Shown in pieces: positions 1 to 9,471 of a DNA stretch of 64,000 nucleotides; position 1 is the stretch's first letter, and each line of letters opens with the position of its first letter. A program made the position numbers and the translations under genes. Origin of the DNA: Caballeronia humi. Lineage in GTDB: Bacteria; Pseudomonadota; Gammaproteobacteria; Burkholderiales; Burkholderiaceae. A model generated the notes under the pieces. That model was not told the DNA's origin, did not search any database, and saw only the letters and a list, made by a program, of their open reading frames with translations. The stretch covers positions 38,314 to 102,313 of the forward strand of contig NZ_FCNW02000020.1 in NCBI RefSeq assembly GCF_001544475.1, read 5' to 3'.

Positions 1-248
1 TGCTCGTCGACACCGTCGCGGCCGATGGCTCGACGGTGCGCGTTCCCGCTCAGCCGGTCAAGTTCTCGGCCTACGCGACAACCCGCACGACGCGCGCACC
101 GCGCATCGGCGAACACACCTCGACGGTCCTCGAAGACCTGCTCCGCCTCGACACATCAGCGATCGCCTCGCTCGCTGCGGCTGGCGTCGTGCGCATCGGC
201 GAAGGCGATACGAAATCCGAATTCGTTCAGGAGAAGGACCATGTCTAA
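1..248 (+). CDS. CaiB/BaiF family CoA-transferase, C-terminal end (partial)
   Basis: The reading frame is open from the window edge and ends in TAA at 246-248. It reads LVDTVAADGSTVRVPAQPVK, and the part that follows resembles the C-terminal tail of family III CoA-transferases (CaiB/BaiF), which move CoA between carboxylic acids. Only about 82 residues are present, without the catalytic Asp, so the assignment rests on tail similarity and context. The stop overlaps the start of the downstream acyl-CoA dehydrogenase by 8 bases, indicating one operon that activates and then oxidises an acyl chain. The substrate cannot be read from this fragment. Confidence 0.6.
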   Translation, partial: LVDTVAADGSTVRVPAQPVKFSAYATTRTTRAPRIGEHTSTVLEDLLRLDTSAIASLAAAGVVRIGEGDTKSEFVQEKDHV

Positions 249-1380
249 GCGACTGGGCGTCACCGACGCCGACCTCGAAATCGCCGATGCGATTCGCCGC
301 TTCGCGCAGTCCGAACTTGCGCCGCATGCCGCGCAAGTCGACCGCGAGGAAGTTTCGACGACGCGCTATGTAGGCGCGCTCGCCGAACTCGGCGTGATGG
401 GCATGAACCTGCCCGAGCGCTGGAACGGCGTCGGCGCATCACCGGCTGCGATCATTCTCGCGCTTGCTGAAATCGCGAAGGCGTGTGCGGCCACGGCGTC
501 GATGATCGGCGCGCACTACCTGGCCACCGACTCCATTCTGATCGGCGGCTCGGATGCCTTGCGCGACCGCTATTTGCCGGAAGCCGCGACGGGCGCGAAG
601 CTCGGCGCGTTCGCACTGACGGAACCGCAGGCAGGCTCGAACCCGGCCGGCATGACGACGCAAGCCGTGCGCGACGGCGATAACTATCACATTCGCGGCG
701 TCAAGCACTTCATCTCCAACGCCGACGCGGCGCAGTTCATCGTCGTGTATGCGAAAACGTCGGCCGAACAAGGCACGCGCGGAATCAGCGCGTTCGTGGT
801 CGATCGCGACACACCCGGCGTGACCGTATCGGCCGCCGAGAAGTTGATGGGCATCCGCGGCGCGCCGGCGCACGAGGTCGCGCTCGACTGCATCGTGCCG
901 GCCGCGAACCGGCTCGGCGAGGAAGGCAGCGGCTTTCGCACTGCAATGAAGGTGCTCGACAACAGCCGCCTCGACGTCGCGGCGACCGCCCTCGGAATCG
1001 CGGAAGCCGCGTTCGGCGACGCGGTCGACTGGGCGAAGCAGCGTCATGTCGGTGGTGAACCGCTCGCGAACAAACAAGGTCTGCAGTGGATGTTCGCCGA
1101 TATGAAGACGCAGCTCGAAGCGGCCTGGCTGCTGACGCTTCAGGCTGCCGCGCGGCGCGCCGTCGGCGAGCCGTTCACGGAGCTGGCGTCGATGGCCAAG
1201 CTTTACGCCACTGAAATGGCCGCGTTCGTCACCGACTCCGCGCTGCAGGTTCACGGCGGCTACGGTTTCACGCGCGAGATGAGAATCGAACGCCTCGTGC
1301 GCGACGCGCGAATCCTGCGGATTTACGAGGGTTCATCGGAGATTCAGCGCACCGTCATCGCGCGCTCGCTATTTGCTTGA
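241..1380 (+). CDS. Acyl-CoA dehydrogenase
   Basis: A 379-residue flavoprotein of the usual acyl-CoA dehydrogenase length. It would oxidise an acyl-CoA to the enoyl-CoA, with FAD as cofactor and electron-transfer flavoprotein as acceptor. Visible motifs are AFALTEPQAGSNPAG (FAD/substrate loop, about residue 125), VHGGYGFTREM near the C terminus, and RILRIYEGSSEIQR, whose Glu is the usual catalytic base. The start ATG at 241 (MSKRLGVTD) was chosen because it overlaps the CoA-transferase stop and is preceded by GGAGAAGGACC. The longer open frame upstream is out of frame with the transferase and not credible. The two genes probably form a short-chain or aryl-acyl degradation step. Confidence 0.93.
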   Translation: MSKRLGVTDADLEIADAIRRFAQSELAPHAAQVDREEVSTTRYVGALAELGVMGMNLPERWNGVGASPAAIILALAEIAKACAATASMIGAHYLATDSILIGGSDALRDRYLPEAATGAKLGAFALTEPQAGSNPAGMTTQAVRDGDNYHIRGVKHFISNADAAQFIVVYAKTSAEQGTRGISAFVVDRDTPGVTVSAAEKLMGIRGAPAHEVALDCIVPAANRLGEEGSGFRTAMKVLDNSRLDVAATALGIAEAAFGDAVDWAKQRHVGGEPLANKQGLQWMFADMKTQLEAAWLLTLQAAARRAVGEPFTELASMAKLYATEMAAFVTDSALQVHGGYGFTREMRIERLVRDARILRIYEGSSEIQRTVIARSLFA

Positions 1381-1466
1381 CGGAGTTTTTCGTCGACGCG
1401 GCATGAAGGTAGCAAACCTCGGCATCATCCTTTTCATAGCAGTTCCTCACCGCTCAGGAGACGAGC

Positions 1467-2900
1467 ATGGAACATGAAACCACGACATTCGCCGTCAAAG
1501 ACTCGCTGATCGAGCGCCGCTCAATCGACTATATCCCCGACTCCGAGCGCCACGGCAATCTGTTCAGCCAGTTCACGCTGTGGTTAGGCGCGAATCTTCA
1601 GGTCACGGCGGTCGTCGTCGGCGCGCTCGCAGTCGTGCTCGGCGGCGACGTGTTCTGGTCGCTGATCGGGCTCCTGATCGGCCAGATCATCGGCGGCGCC
1701 GTGATGGCATTGCACGGCGCGCAGGGTCCGCAACTCGGCCTGCCGCAGATGATCTCCAGCCGCGTGCAGTTCGGCCTGTATGGCGCGATCATTCCGCTGG
1801 TGCTCGTCTGCGTGATGTACATCGGCTTCTCCGCGGGCGGCACGGTACTCGCCGGACAGGCGATCGCCGAACTACTGCACACGGACAACACCACGTCGAT
1901 CCTCATCTTCTCGGCACTGGTCGTGCTGCTCACCGGCCTCGGCTACCGCATCATCCATGCGATGGGCCGCTTGTCGAGCATCGTCGGAACGCTTGCGTTT
2001 CTGTATCTTTTCGCGAGCCTGCTCCACGGCCACGCGCTTGACGCCCTGCTCGCGAACCGGCACTTCACCGTCGCGTCCTTCCTCCTTGCCATCTCGCTGT
2101 CCGCTTCGTGGCAGATCGCGTATGGACCCTATGTTGCGGACTATTCGCGCTATCTGCCGAAGTCGACCTCCGCGCTCAAGACCTTCTTCGCCGTATTCAG
2201 CGGCACGGTGATCGGCGCGCAGGTTTCGATGACCTTCGGCGTGCTGGCCGCCGCGCTCGCGGGCGATCACTTCTCCGGGCACGAGGTCTCGTTCATTGTC
2301 GGACTCGGCGCGACCGGCGCGATTGCCGCCGTGCTCTATTTCACGATCGCGCTCGGGAAACTGACGATCACCACGCTCAACGCCTACGGCAGCGTGATGT
2401 CGGTCGCGACGATCGTCACCGGGTTCGGCGGACAGCGTGAGATATCGGCCCGCACGCGTCTCGTCTTCGTGCTGCTCAGCGTCGCCGCTTCGAGCGGACT
2501 CGCGCTCGCCGGACAGCACTCGTTCCTGAAGGCGTTCTCCTCCTTCCTGCTGTTTCTGCTCGTGTTCTTCACACCGTGGAGCGCGATCAACCTCGTCGAT
2601 TATTACTGGGTCACGCGCGAGCGCTACGACGTGCCCGCCCTCTTCGACATCAACGGACGCTACGGACGATGGAACGTCGCCGGCATCGTGGTCTATGCGG
2701 TTGGCGTGCTCGTACAGATGCCGTTCGTCGCTACGGGCTTCTACACGGGTCCGTGGGTCGACGCGCTCGGCGGCGTGGACGTGTCGTGGATCGTGGGCAT
2801 CGTCGTGCCGGGCGTGCTTTACTACGCCGTGTCGCGACTCGCGCGGTCGCCTGTTCCGGCGCGCCTCATCGTCCCCGGTCCGATGACTGAGACGGACTGA
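1467..2900 (+). CDS. NCS1-family purine/pyrimidine permease (CodB-like)
   Basis: A 477-residue integral membrane protein with about twelve hydrophobic segments. The N terminus (IERRSIDYIPDSERHGNLFS) and the stretch MISSRVQFGLYGAIIPLVL are typical of NCS1 nucleobase:cation symporters (cytosine, allantoin, hydantoin). It would import a nucleobase or hydantoin-like compound across the inner membrane. The start follows CTCAGGAGACGAGC, a strong ribosome-binding site. It sits 86 bases behind the acyl-CoA dehydrogenase. The hydantoinase-type operon about 6 kb downstream makes a cyclic ureide or amide a plausible cargo, but this is inference. Confidence 0.9.
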   Translation: MEHETTTFAVKDSLIERRSIDYIPDSERHGNLFSQFTLWLGANLQVTAVVVGALAVVLGGDVFWSLIGLLIGQIIGGAVMALHGAQGPQLGLPQMISSRVQFGLYGAIIPLVLVCVMYIGFSAGGTVLAGQAIAELLHTDNTTSILIFSALVVLLTGLGYRIIHAMGRLSSIVGTLAFLYLFASLLHGHALDALLANRHFTVASFLLAISLSASWQIAYGPYVADYSRYLPKSTSALKTFFAVFSGTVIGAQVSMTFGVLAAALAGDHFSGHEVSFIVGLGATGAIAAVLYFTIALGKLTITTLNAYGSVMSVATIVTGFGGQREISARTRLVFVLLSVAASSGLALAGQHSFLKAFSSFLLFLLVFFTPWSAINLVDYYWVTRERYDVPALFDINGRYGRWNVAGIVVYAVGVLVQMPFVATGFYTGPWVDALGGVDVSWIVGIVVPGVLYYAVSRLARSPVPARLIVPGPMTETD

Positions 2901-3195
2901 ACCCGGGCTTTGAAACCTGTCGGTCGTCGCCTCGATCTGCCCGCGCGAACCGCGCGCCGCGTGGCCTGGAGAAAACGTGCCTGTTGCGCATCGCCGCGCC
3001 GGTGACATTCGGCGCGCTGCACCGGAATACAGTACGCCCGCTCCATCGGAAAGCACCCGCTCGCCTCTTGAATTTCATGTTCGAACTTTGATAGTCTCCG
3101 GCGACGGGGGCGAATGACTCTTCCTCGATGGCCGCTTCACGCATCTGTCTTTCTCTTGCATGAAAGCGGCACTGTTACCGAATTCGGGAGGCGAC

Positions 3196-3612
3196 ATGAC
3201 GAGAATCAACGTAGAAGCCGGACCGTTCCACTTTATCGGGCGGCTTGAAGAAGAGAAGGCCCCGCTGACCTGTCAGCGCTTTCTCGAATTGCTGCCTTTC
3301 AAGAACAAGGTAATCCATTCGCGCTGGAGCGGTGAAGCGGTGTGGATTCCGTTGGGCGATTTCGATACCGGGTTAGGTTTCGAAAACCATACGAGCCACG
3401 CCTCGCGGGGAGACATTCTGCTCTATCCAGGTGGATTCAGCGAAACCGAGTTCCTGTTTGTCTACGGCAGTTCGATTTTCGCAAGCAAGATGGGCCAGCT
3501 TGCCGGGAATCATTTCTTCACCCTGCTCGAAGGCCACGAGCACCTTGCAGACTTTGGAAAGCTGGTCTTGTGGTCGGGCGCTCAGGACATCACCTTCACG
3601 CTGGCCGACTGA
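3196..3612 (+). CDS. DUF3830 family (cyclophilin-like fold) protein
   Basis: A 138-residue protein with features of the DUF3830 family: an early SRWSGEAVWIPLGD stretch, GDILLYPGG in the middle and a short C terminus. The family adopts a cyclophilin-like fold and has no established enzymatic role. It often lies next to hydantoinase, amidase or Asp/Glu racemase genes, so a role in ureide or amide metabolism is a guess from context. I chose ATG 3196 because GGGAGGCG sits just before it; an upstream in-frame ATG at 3160 lacks a ribosome-binding site. Confidence 0.75.
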   Translation: MTRINVEAGPFHFIGRLEEEKAPLTCQRFLELLPFKNKVIHSRWSGEAVWIPLGDFDTGLGFENHTSHASRGDILLYPGGFSETEFLFVYGSSIFASKMGQLAGNHFFTLLEGHEHLADFGKLVLWSGAQDITFTLAD

Positions 3613-3639
3613 TTGGGTCGGCGATGGGGGAGTCGCCCA

Positions 3640-4225
3640 ACCTTACGGAAGCGCGCGGCTCATGCGCCGTACATCCGTTGTGCTCGCCGCGAAACCCATC
3701 CGATATTTCATATGACGGCTTGCGCGAACGCATCACCCCGCCCGGCGGCCGGTGCGCCTGCAGACAATGCCAGGGAATGAGCGCCATGCCGCCTTCGATC
3801 GCTACCGGGCGCCTCGCTCCAGGCAGCTTGAGGCGCGACTCCGATGCGCGCAACCGTCACGTACGCGCTTGCGTCTTCGGGGCCATTGCGCCGAGGCATC
3901 TTCCCCGATGCCGGTGGCAATTTGAACCCGGACTTCCCGGGCGGCGTCGTTGTTGGCAAAGAACTCGTCCACCGCGTCGCGCAGACCATTGGGTTGCCAT
4001 TCACATCAAACGGCGCATCGGGCAGCGCCGTCAGCCCGGGCGAGACAGGCGCGACGAAGAGCCTGGCAAAGTAAGGCCCAAGGAGAAACGGGACCGCCGC
4101 GTAAAAAGTCTCGCCGAGGATACGCGTCTCCGGATGTCCGCCCAGACTCTTGGGCGTTCCGCTCTCGCCGCCTACCGCCTCCAAAACCACTTCCGCGCCG
4201 GCCAGCGCCGCGGATAGAACCTTCT
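3640..4225 (-). pseudogene. Catalase-like heme protein remnant, frameshifted and truncated
   Basis: Three minus-strand frames together read as the C-terminal half of a catalase-fold protein. Positions about 4225 to 3995 give VLSAALAGAEVVLEAVGGES, then a LGGHPETRILGETFYAAVPF block and APVSPGLTAL. A one-base shift leads to NGLRDAVDEFFANNDA and VRVQIATGIGEDASAQWP. A further shift gives EDASAYVTVARIG, and another frame gives MALIPWHCLQAHRPPGG and SYEISDGFRGEHNG. These blocks match, in order, the C-terminal half of catalase-family proteins. At least three frameshifts and the missing heme-binding N-terminal part mark it as dead. It lies between the DUF3830 gene and the histidine kinase. Confidence 0.7.
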
Positions 4226-4300
4226 TTACGGCGTTTTAGCAAGCCGCATAACTCGAGACCTTGCGTGCAACGCCCGCCGCTACGCCTTATCCTGTCAAGA

Positions 4301-6325
4301 ATGATCTCCGACCCCAACTATTCCGCTCGAGAACGTTTGCTTCAGACAGAGAACGAGCGCCTGCGAAACGAACTCGTCGCTCTTCACGCTTCCCACCAGT
4401 CAACAGCATCGAACGCATACGCCGCCCTCGGCGCACGTGAGCGCGACCTGTTCTGGCAGGTAAGCCACGACATGCTCGGCATCGCCGATACGCGCGGCGT
4501 CTGGACAAGCGTGAATCCCGCCTGGACCACCGTGCTCGGCTGGGAAGCGGACGAAATTCTCGGAAAAACATCCGAGTGGCTCGAACACCCTGACGATCGG
4601 CAAAAGACGCGCGACGAGGTCAAACGCCTCGCTGCAGGCAAAACCACGCTCACGTTCGAGAACCGCTATCGAACCCGCGCCGGTGACTACCGCATTCTTA
4701 GTTGGCGCGCCGAGCCGTTCGACAACCGGTTGTTCTGCGTCGCTCGCGACGTCACGCGCGAACGCGAACACGAACTCGCTCTGAGCGATTCCATGGACTT
4801 CGCCAGGCTCGCGCTCTCCGCGGTGAGTGGCGTCGGGGTATGGACCTACGATGTGGCAACCGATCGCTTCTTCTGCGACGGGGCCATCTCGGAACTGTAT
4901 GGCATCGATGCGACAGTGGCGCTCAATGGCATCGCACGCACGGCATTCCTCGCGAACGTCCATGAAGGCGACCGCGCCGCCTTGCGAGCGACGATGGAAG
5001 GCGGCCTCGAGCGCAGCGGCGACCTGGAACTCGAATATCGCATCGCTCATCCCGACGGCTCTACCCGATGGGTACTGTCGCGCGGCCACACGTACTTCGA
5101 TAAAAGCAACAACCCGGTGCGCCGCACGGGCGTCGGCATCGACATGACGCAGCAGCGGCGGCTCGAAGACCAACTGCGCCAAAGCCTGAAGATGGAAGCC
5201 GTCGGGCAATTGACGGGCGGTCTCGCGCATGACTTCAACAATCTGCTGCAGGGCATCACCGGGCCGCTCGAATTGATCCGGCGCCTCGTCGAGCTGGGTC
5301 GGACGAACACGCTCGACCGCTATATCGACATGGCGATGTCTTCGGCCCAGCGCGCCGCCGGACTCACGCGACGCCTGCTCGCGTTTGCGCGCAGGCAGCC
5401 GCTCGACCCGAACTTCGTCGACGTCAATGAACTGGTTCAGGGCCTCGAAGAGCTGCTGCGCAGAACCATGGGTGAATCCATTGGTATCGGGTTCAAGCTG
5501 GACTCGCAGCCTTGCTGGACCCGTTGCGACGCAAACCAGCTCGAAAGCGCGCTCTTGAATCTCTCGATCAATGCACGCGACGCGATGCACGAAGGCGGCG
5601 GCACGCTGACGATCGAAACCTCGCGCGAGCGGGTCGACGAAGAGCAGGCGGCCACTCGACACGACGTTCCAGCGGGCATGTACGTTTGCATTGCGGTAAG
5701 CGACACGGGCGCAGGCATGCCTCCCGACGTGCTGAGACAAGCGTTCGAGCCATTCTTTACCACCAAGCCGCTCGGCCAGGGCACGGGCCTGGGACTATCG
5801 ATGGTGTATGGCTTCGCGGGGCAATCGGGCGGCTTCGCTGCACTCGAAAGCGAAACGGGTACGGGCACGACCGTCCGGCTTTTCCTGCCCGAGCGGGACG
5901 GTCAACTGGAGCAGGCTGCCATAGAGGGTCCCTCGCAAGACGCAGGTCTGCCCGAAACGAAATCGACCGCGACCATCCTCGTCGTCGAAGACGATCCGGA
6001 TGTAAGAGAGCTCGTGATCGAAGTCCTGAGCGAGCTGAACTTCACTGTGCTGCACGCGTTCGACGGTCCGTCCGGGCTCAAGGCACTGATGTCCGACACG
6101 CGGATCGACCTGCTGATTTCCGATGTCGGCCTGCCCGGCATGAACGGTCGCCAGATGGTCGATGCCGCACGATCGAAGCGCCCTGCGTTGCGCGTGCTGT
6201 TCACGACGGGCTATACCGAACTGGCTTCCGCACAAGGCGAGTTGCTCGACGAAGGCATGCAAATGATCACCAAACCCTTCAGTATCGAGGCAATCGTCAA
6301 TCGCGTGCAGGGTTTGCTCGGGTGA
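4301..6325 (+). CDS. PAS-containing hybrid sensor histidine kinase with receiver domain
   Basis: A 674-residue cytoplasmic sensor with no membrane span. Order: short N-terminal coiled coil (RLLQTENERLRNEL), PAS 1 (about 45-165, WTSVNPAWTTVLGW), PAS 2 (about 170-290), dimerisation domain with the phospho-accepting His in GGLAHDFNNLLQG (His310), ATPase domain (NLSINARDAM; GTGLGLSMVYGF), then a receiver with ILVVEDDPDVREL, acceptor Asp608 in ISDVGLPGMNG and a TTGYTE switch. It is probably one component of a phosphorelay; no response-regulator gene is adjacent, so its partner is unknown. I chose ATG 4301 because the open frame further upstream runs antisense to the catalase remnant. Confidence 0.92.
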   Translation: MISDPNYSARERLLQTENERLRNELVALHASHQSTASNAYAALGARERDLFWQVSHDMLGIADTRGVWTSVNPAWTTVLGWEADEILGKTSEWLEHPDDRQKTRDEVKRLAAGKTTLTFENRYRTRAGDYRILSWRAEPFDNRLFCVARDVTREREHELALSDSMDFARLALSAVSGVGVWTYDVATDRFFCDGAISELYGIDATVALNGIARTAFLANVHEGDRAALRATMEGGLERSGDLELEYRIAHPDGSTRWVLSRGHTYFDKSNNPVRRTGVGIDMTQQRRLEDQLRQSLKMEAVGQLTGGLAHDFNNLLQGITGPLELIRRLVELGRTNTLDRYIDMAMSSAQRAAGLTRRLLAFARRQPLDPNFVDVNELVQGLEELLRRTMGESIGIGFKLDSQPCWTRCDANQLESALLNLSINARDAMHEGGGTLTIETSRERVDEEQAATRHDVPAGMYVCIAVSDTGAGMPPDVLRQAFEPFFTTKPLGQGTGLGLSMVYGFAGQSGGFAALESETGTGTTVRLFLPERDGQLEQAAIEGPSQDAGLPETKSTATILVVEDDPDVRELVIEVLSELNFTVLHAFDGPSGLKALMSDTRIDLLISDVGLPGMNGRQMVDAARSKRPALRVLFTTGYTELASAQGELLDEGMQMITKPFSIEAIVNRVQGLLG

Positions 6326-6486
6326 CGATCTATCTCCTTTTCCAGATCGCCGGCTTGCTCCCGCGGCACTTGCGCACGAGTGAGCGCAATCACGCGCCGG
6401 GGCGCCTGACTCTAATGTGATGGGATCGGTGTCGCCTCACGCTGGCGATTCAGACGCTTCATGAGTGCCCGCAACGGCCAGGGTGC

Positions 6487-7209
6487 CTAGATCGACACTT
6501 CCTTGCGCGCCAGATCTCCGGCAGGCGCATCGCCTCGCGCGCGCATCAATACGGCGAGCACTTCGCGCGCCGTGTTCTCCGAATGCTCGCGCAATATGCG
6601 CGGCAAGTCGCGACGCTCAGCGTCTTCGAGCGCAGCCAGAATGGCCTCATGCTCGCTCGCGGATTCGGCCCAGCGCAGCGTATCGGCATTGGCCGCGCCG
6701 CGCGCGCGATGCACCTTCGACATCAGCGTCGAATAAATGGCCGCGAGCACCGGATTCGCCGCAGCGTCGACGATCATCTGATGGATCTGCTGATTGAGCC
6801 TGAAATACTCCACGCGCTTGCCCGCCTCGTGACATTCGACCATGCGCCGGTGTTTCGCCGCGATCGCCGAAACCTGCGAGTTCGTCACACGCTGTTGTAG
6901 CAGCTCGCCCGCCATGGTTTCCAGCCCGTGCAGCATCTCGAACGTAGCGACGAGATCGTCGAGATCGATCTCGGCCACGCGATAACCGATGTACTGCCTA
7001 TGCGTGACGCGCCCTTCCGAAGTCAGCACCTTCAACGCCTCACGAAGAGGTGTCTTCGATACGTCGAACGCGGCGCTCAACTCCTTTTCGTCGATTCGGG
7101 CGCCGGGCGGCAATTCGCCCTCGTCGATCATGACGCGCAGGCGCGCGGCGATCTCCGCAGCCATGCCGCGGGTGCGCAAAAGGAGAGGGCTTCTAGTGGT
7201 CTGGTTCAT
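6487..7209 (-). CDS. GntR-family (FadR/FCD subgroup) transcriptional regulator
   Basis: A 240-residue regulator. The N-terminal winged helix carries LSAAFDVSKTPLREALKVL, the typical GntR recognition helix. The all-helical FCD effector domain follows, with the usual metal/ligand residues in NQQIHQMIVDAA and SASEHEAILAALEDAE. It is transcribed away from the MFS-racemase-hydantoinase operon and probably represses it until a substrate-derived acid binds. The 171-base intergenic region holds the target promoter described separately. The ATG at 7209 is the only well-placed start. Confidence 0.9.
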   Translation of the reverse strand: MNQTTRSPLLLRTRGMAAEIAARLRVMIDEGELPPGARIDEKELSAAFDVSKTPLREALKVLTSEGRVTHRQYIGYRVAEIDLDDLVATFEMLHGLETMAGELLQQRVTNSQVSAIAAKHRRMVECHEAGKRVEYFRLNQQIHQMIVDAAANPVLAAIYSTLMSKVHRARGAANADTLRWAESASEHEAILAALEDAERRDLPRILREHSENTAREVLAVLMRARGDAPAGDLARKEVSI

Positions 7210-7297
7210 CGCAGTGCAAGCTTATCACGAACTTGGTGAAAACCCTGCACCGCCATCGTGCAGTCTATTTTTCAATAAAACCAAGCGTTTACACTGT

Positions 7298-7326
7298 TTG
7301 TAATTATAAATTTCTAATCCTATACT
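7298..7326 (+). promoter_or_regulatory. Sigma-70-type promoter of the MFS-hydantoinase operon
   Basis: TTGTAA at 7298-7303 and TATACT at 7321-7326 are separated by exactly 17 bases, about 55 bases upstream of the MFS start. The spacer is AT-rich, and the imperfect dyad TTTGTAATTATAAAT covering the -35 box is a possible GntR operator. The operator is inferred from position between regulator and operon. Confidence 0.6.
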
Positions 7327-7380
7327 CTGCTTCACGTTGCGCGACGTCACGAAAACATCCGTCTATCCTGGAGCCCGTTC

Positions 7381-8679
7381 ATGTCTTCAACATCCGGTGT
7401 TGCCGCAATGGCGGTGGGAAGGTCCACCGTCCGCTGGAAGATTTTCGTCGTCATGCTGAGCCTCATCGCGATCAACTACATCGACCGCGCGTCGCTCTCC
7501 GTCGCGATGCCGCTGATTTCAAAGGAGTTCAACATCGGCCCGGCCATGGAAGGGCTGATCCTCAGCTCCTTCTTCTGGACCTACGCGGTCATGCAGATCC
7601 CGGGCGGCATGCTCGCGGACCGCTTCAAGCCGCGCATCGTGATCGCCATAGCAACCGTTTTCTGGGGCTTCTTCCAGGCGATTGCCGCCGTCTGCACGAG
7701 CGCGCCGGGCCTGCTGCTCACGCGTCTCGGGCTCGGCGCGTCGGAGGCGCCCATCTATCCGGCGGGCGGCAAGCTCAACGCCATCTGGATGACGCAGACC
7801 GAGCGCGGCCGCGGTGCCACGCTGCTCGACGGCGGCGCGCCGCTCGGTGCGGCGCTCGGCGCCATCATCATCACGGGACTGATCGCGATGCTCGGCTCGT
7901 GGCGTATCGCCTTCGCGGTGGCGGGCATCGGCACGGTGCTGGCGGGCATCCTCGCGTGGTTCTACATTCGCAATACGCCGCGCGAGCATCCCGGCGTGAA
8001 CGAACTCGAAGCCGAATACATCGAGGAGTCGCACGCACGCGACGCCGCGCTCGAACCGCCGTCGCTCTCAGGCCGCTCGAGCGATTTCTTCAAGTACCGC
8101 TCGGTGTGGTGCATGTTCCTCGGCTGGATGTGCTTCAACAGCGTGTTCTACGGCTTGCTCACGTGGATGCCGAACTACTTGCATATGGTCCATGGCTTCG
8201 ACATCAAGCAGATGGGCGGTTCGAGCTTCATCATCTTTTTCAGCGGCTTCGTCGGCGAACTGCTCGGCGGCTGGATCGCCGACAAGTGGAAGGCCGCGGG
8301 CGGACGCCCCAATGTCGTGATGCGCACGCTGTTCAGCATCGCGGCGATCATCGCGACGGTTTCGATCTTCTCGGTCGCCTACGTGACCAATCCGGTGGTG
8401 GTCGTCGCCCTGCTCTCCACCACGCTCTTCTTCCTTCGCTGGTGCGGTTTGTACTGGTGCATTCCGTCGTCCATCGGCACACGCAACAAGATCGGCTTTC
8501 TCGGCGGCGTCATGAATCTCGGCGGCAACATCGGCGGCATCGCGGTGCCGATCATCGTCGGTGCGATCGTGCAATTCACCGGCTCCTATTTCCTCGCGCT
8601 GATGTTCTTCGCGGCAGCCGGGATCGGCCTGCTCGTATGCTCCAGCGCCATCGATTACGAAAAGAAGATTCCGGTATGA
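7381..8679 (+). CDS. MFS transporter (anion:cation symporter-like)
   Basis: A 432-residue, twelve-helix major facilitator protein. It shows NYIDRASLSVAMPLI in the first helix and GGMLADRFKPR in the helix 2-3 loop, as in the anion:cation symporter (ExuT/GudP/phthalate) group of organic-acid importers. The sequence near helix 5 (GAPLGAALGAIIITGL) fits this group. It is the first gene of the operon with the racemase-like protein and hydantoinase, so it probably imports the substrate or its ring-opened acid. The start follows TATCCTGGAGCCCGTTC, with GGAG as ribosome-binding site. Confidence 0.9.
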   Translation: MSSTSGVAAMAVGRSTVRWKIFVVMLSLIAINYIDRASLSVAMPLISKEFNIGPAMEGLILSSFFWTYAVMQIPGGMLADRFKPRIVIAIATVFWGFFQAIAAVCTSAPGLLLTRLGLGASEAPIYPAGGKLNAIWMTQTERGRGATLLDGGAPLGAALGAIIITGLIAMLGSWRIAFAVAGIGTVLAGILAWFYIRNTPREHPGVNELEAEYIEESHARDAALEPPSLSGRSSDFFKYRSVWCMFLGWMCFNSVFYGLLTWMPNYLHMVHGFDIKQMGGSSFIIFFSGFVGELLGGWIADKWKAAGGRPNVVMRTLFSIAAIIATVSIFSVAYVTNPVVVVALLSTTLFFLRWCGLYWCIPSSIGTRNKIGFLGGVMNLGGNIGGIAVPIIVGAIVQFTGSYFLALMFFAAAGIGLLVCSSAIDYEKKIPV

Positions 8680-8730
8680 ACGGGACTCACGCAACAACGC
8701 TTCGCTCAATTTCACATTAGAGACATCACG

Positions 8731-9459
8731 ATGAAAAAACGCACTCTGCTCGGCATGCTCACGCCTTCGTCCAACACGTCGCTCGAACCGCTGACGAGCG
8801 CGATGGTCGCGGGGCTCCCCGACGTCTCGGCGCACTTCGCGCGCTTTCCGGTCACGGAGATTTCCTTGAGCGACCAGGCGCTCGGCCAGTTCGACGATTC
8901 GAAGATCCTGCAGGCAGCCGAACTGCTCGCCGATGCCAAGGTCGACGTGATCGCGTGGAACGGGACGTCGTCGGGCTGGCTCGGCTTCGAAGCCGACGAG
9001 CGCCTCTGCCGTCGCATCACGGAGGCGACCGGCATTCCGGCGACGACCTCCGTGCTCGCGCTCAACGAGATCCTGAAGAAGACCGACGCTCATGAATTCG
9101 GACTCGTCACGCCGTATCTCGACGACGTGCAGGAAAAGATCATCGCCAACTACCGCAGCGAGGGCCTGAACTGCATCGCCGAGCGGCATCTGAACCTGAA
9201 GGTGAATTTCTCGTTTTCCGAAGTGCAGCCCGATGAAATCCGCCGCATGGTGCGCGAAGTCGCAAAAGACAAGCCGCGCGCGATCTCGATCTTCTGCACG
9301 AATCTGAATGCCGCGCATCTCGTGCCCGAGCTGGAAGAAGAAACGGGCATTCCGATCTACGACACCATCACCACGGTCGTCTGGAAATCGCTGCAGCTCG
9401 CCGATTACGACACGCGCCGCGTGAAAGGCTGGGGCCGTCTTTTCAGCGAAGTCATCTAA
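8731..9459 (+). CDS. Asp/Glu racemase superfamily protein, arylmalonate-decarboxylase/maleate-isomerase type
   Basis: A 242-residue member of the Asp/Glu/hydantoin racemase superfamily. Most racemases and maleate isomerases in this fold use two cysteines. Here the first position is Gly (WNGTSSGWLG, Gly78) and only the second is Cys (SIFCTNL, Cys189). That Gly/Cys pattern, and even the spacing, is the one of arylmalonate decarboxylase (Gly74/Cys188 in the characterised enzyme). A decarboxylase or single-base isomerase is thus as likely as a racemase. It lies 51 bases after the MFS gene and 12 bases before the hydantoinase, in the same operon. Confidence 0.82.
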   Translation: MKKRTLLGMLTPSSNTSLEPLTSAMVAGLPDVSAHFARFPVTEISLSDQALGQFDDSKILQAAELLADAKVDVIAWNGTSSGWLGFEADERLCRRITEATGIPATTSVLALNEILKKTDAHEFGLVTPYLDDVQEKIIANYRSEGLNCIAERHLNLKVNFSFSEVQPDEIRRMVREVAKDKPRAISIFCTNLNAAHLVPELEEETGIPIYDTITTVVWKSLQLADYDTRRVKGWGRLFSEVI

Positions 9460-9471
9460 AGGAACGAGGCC

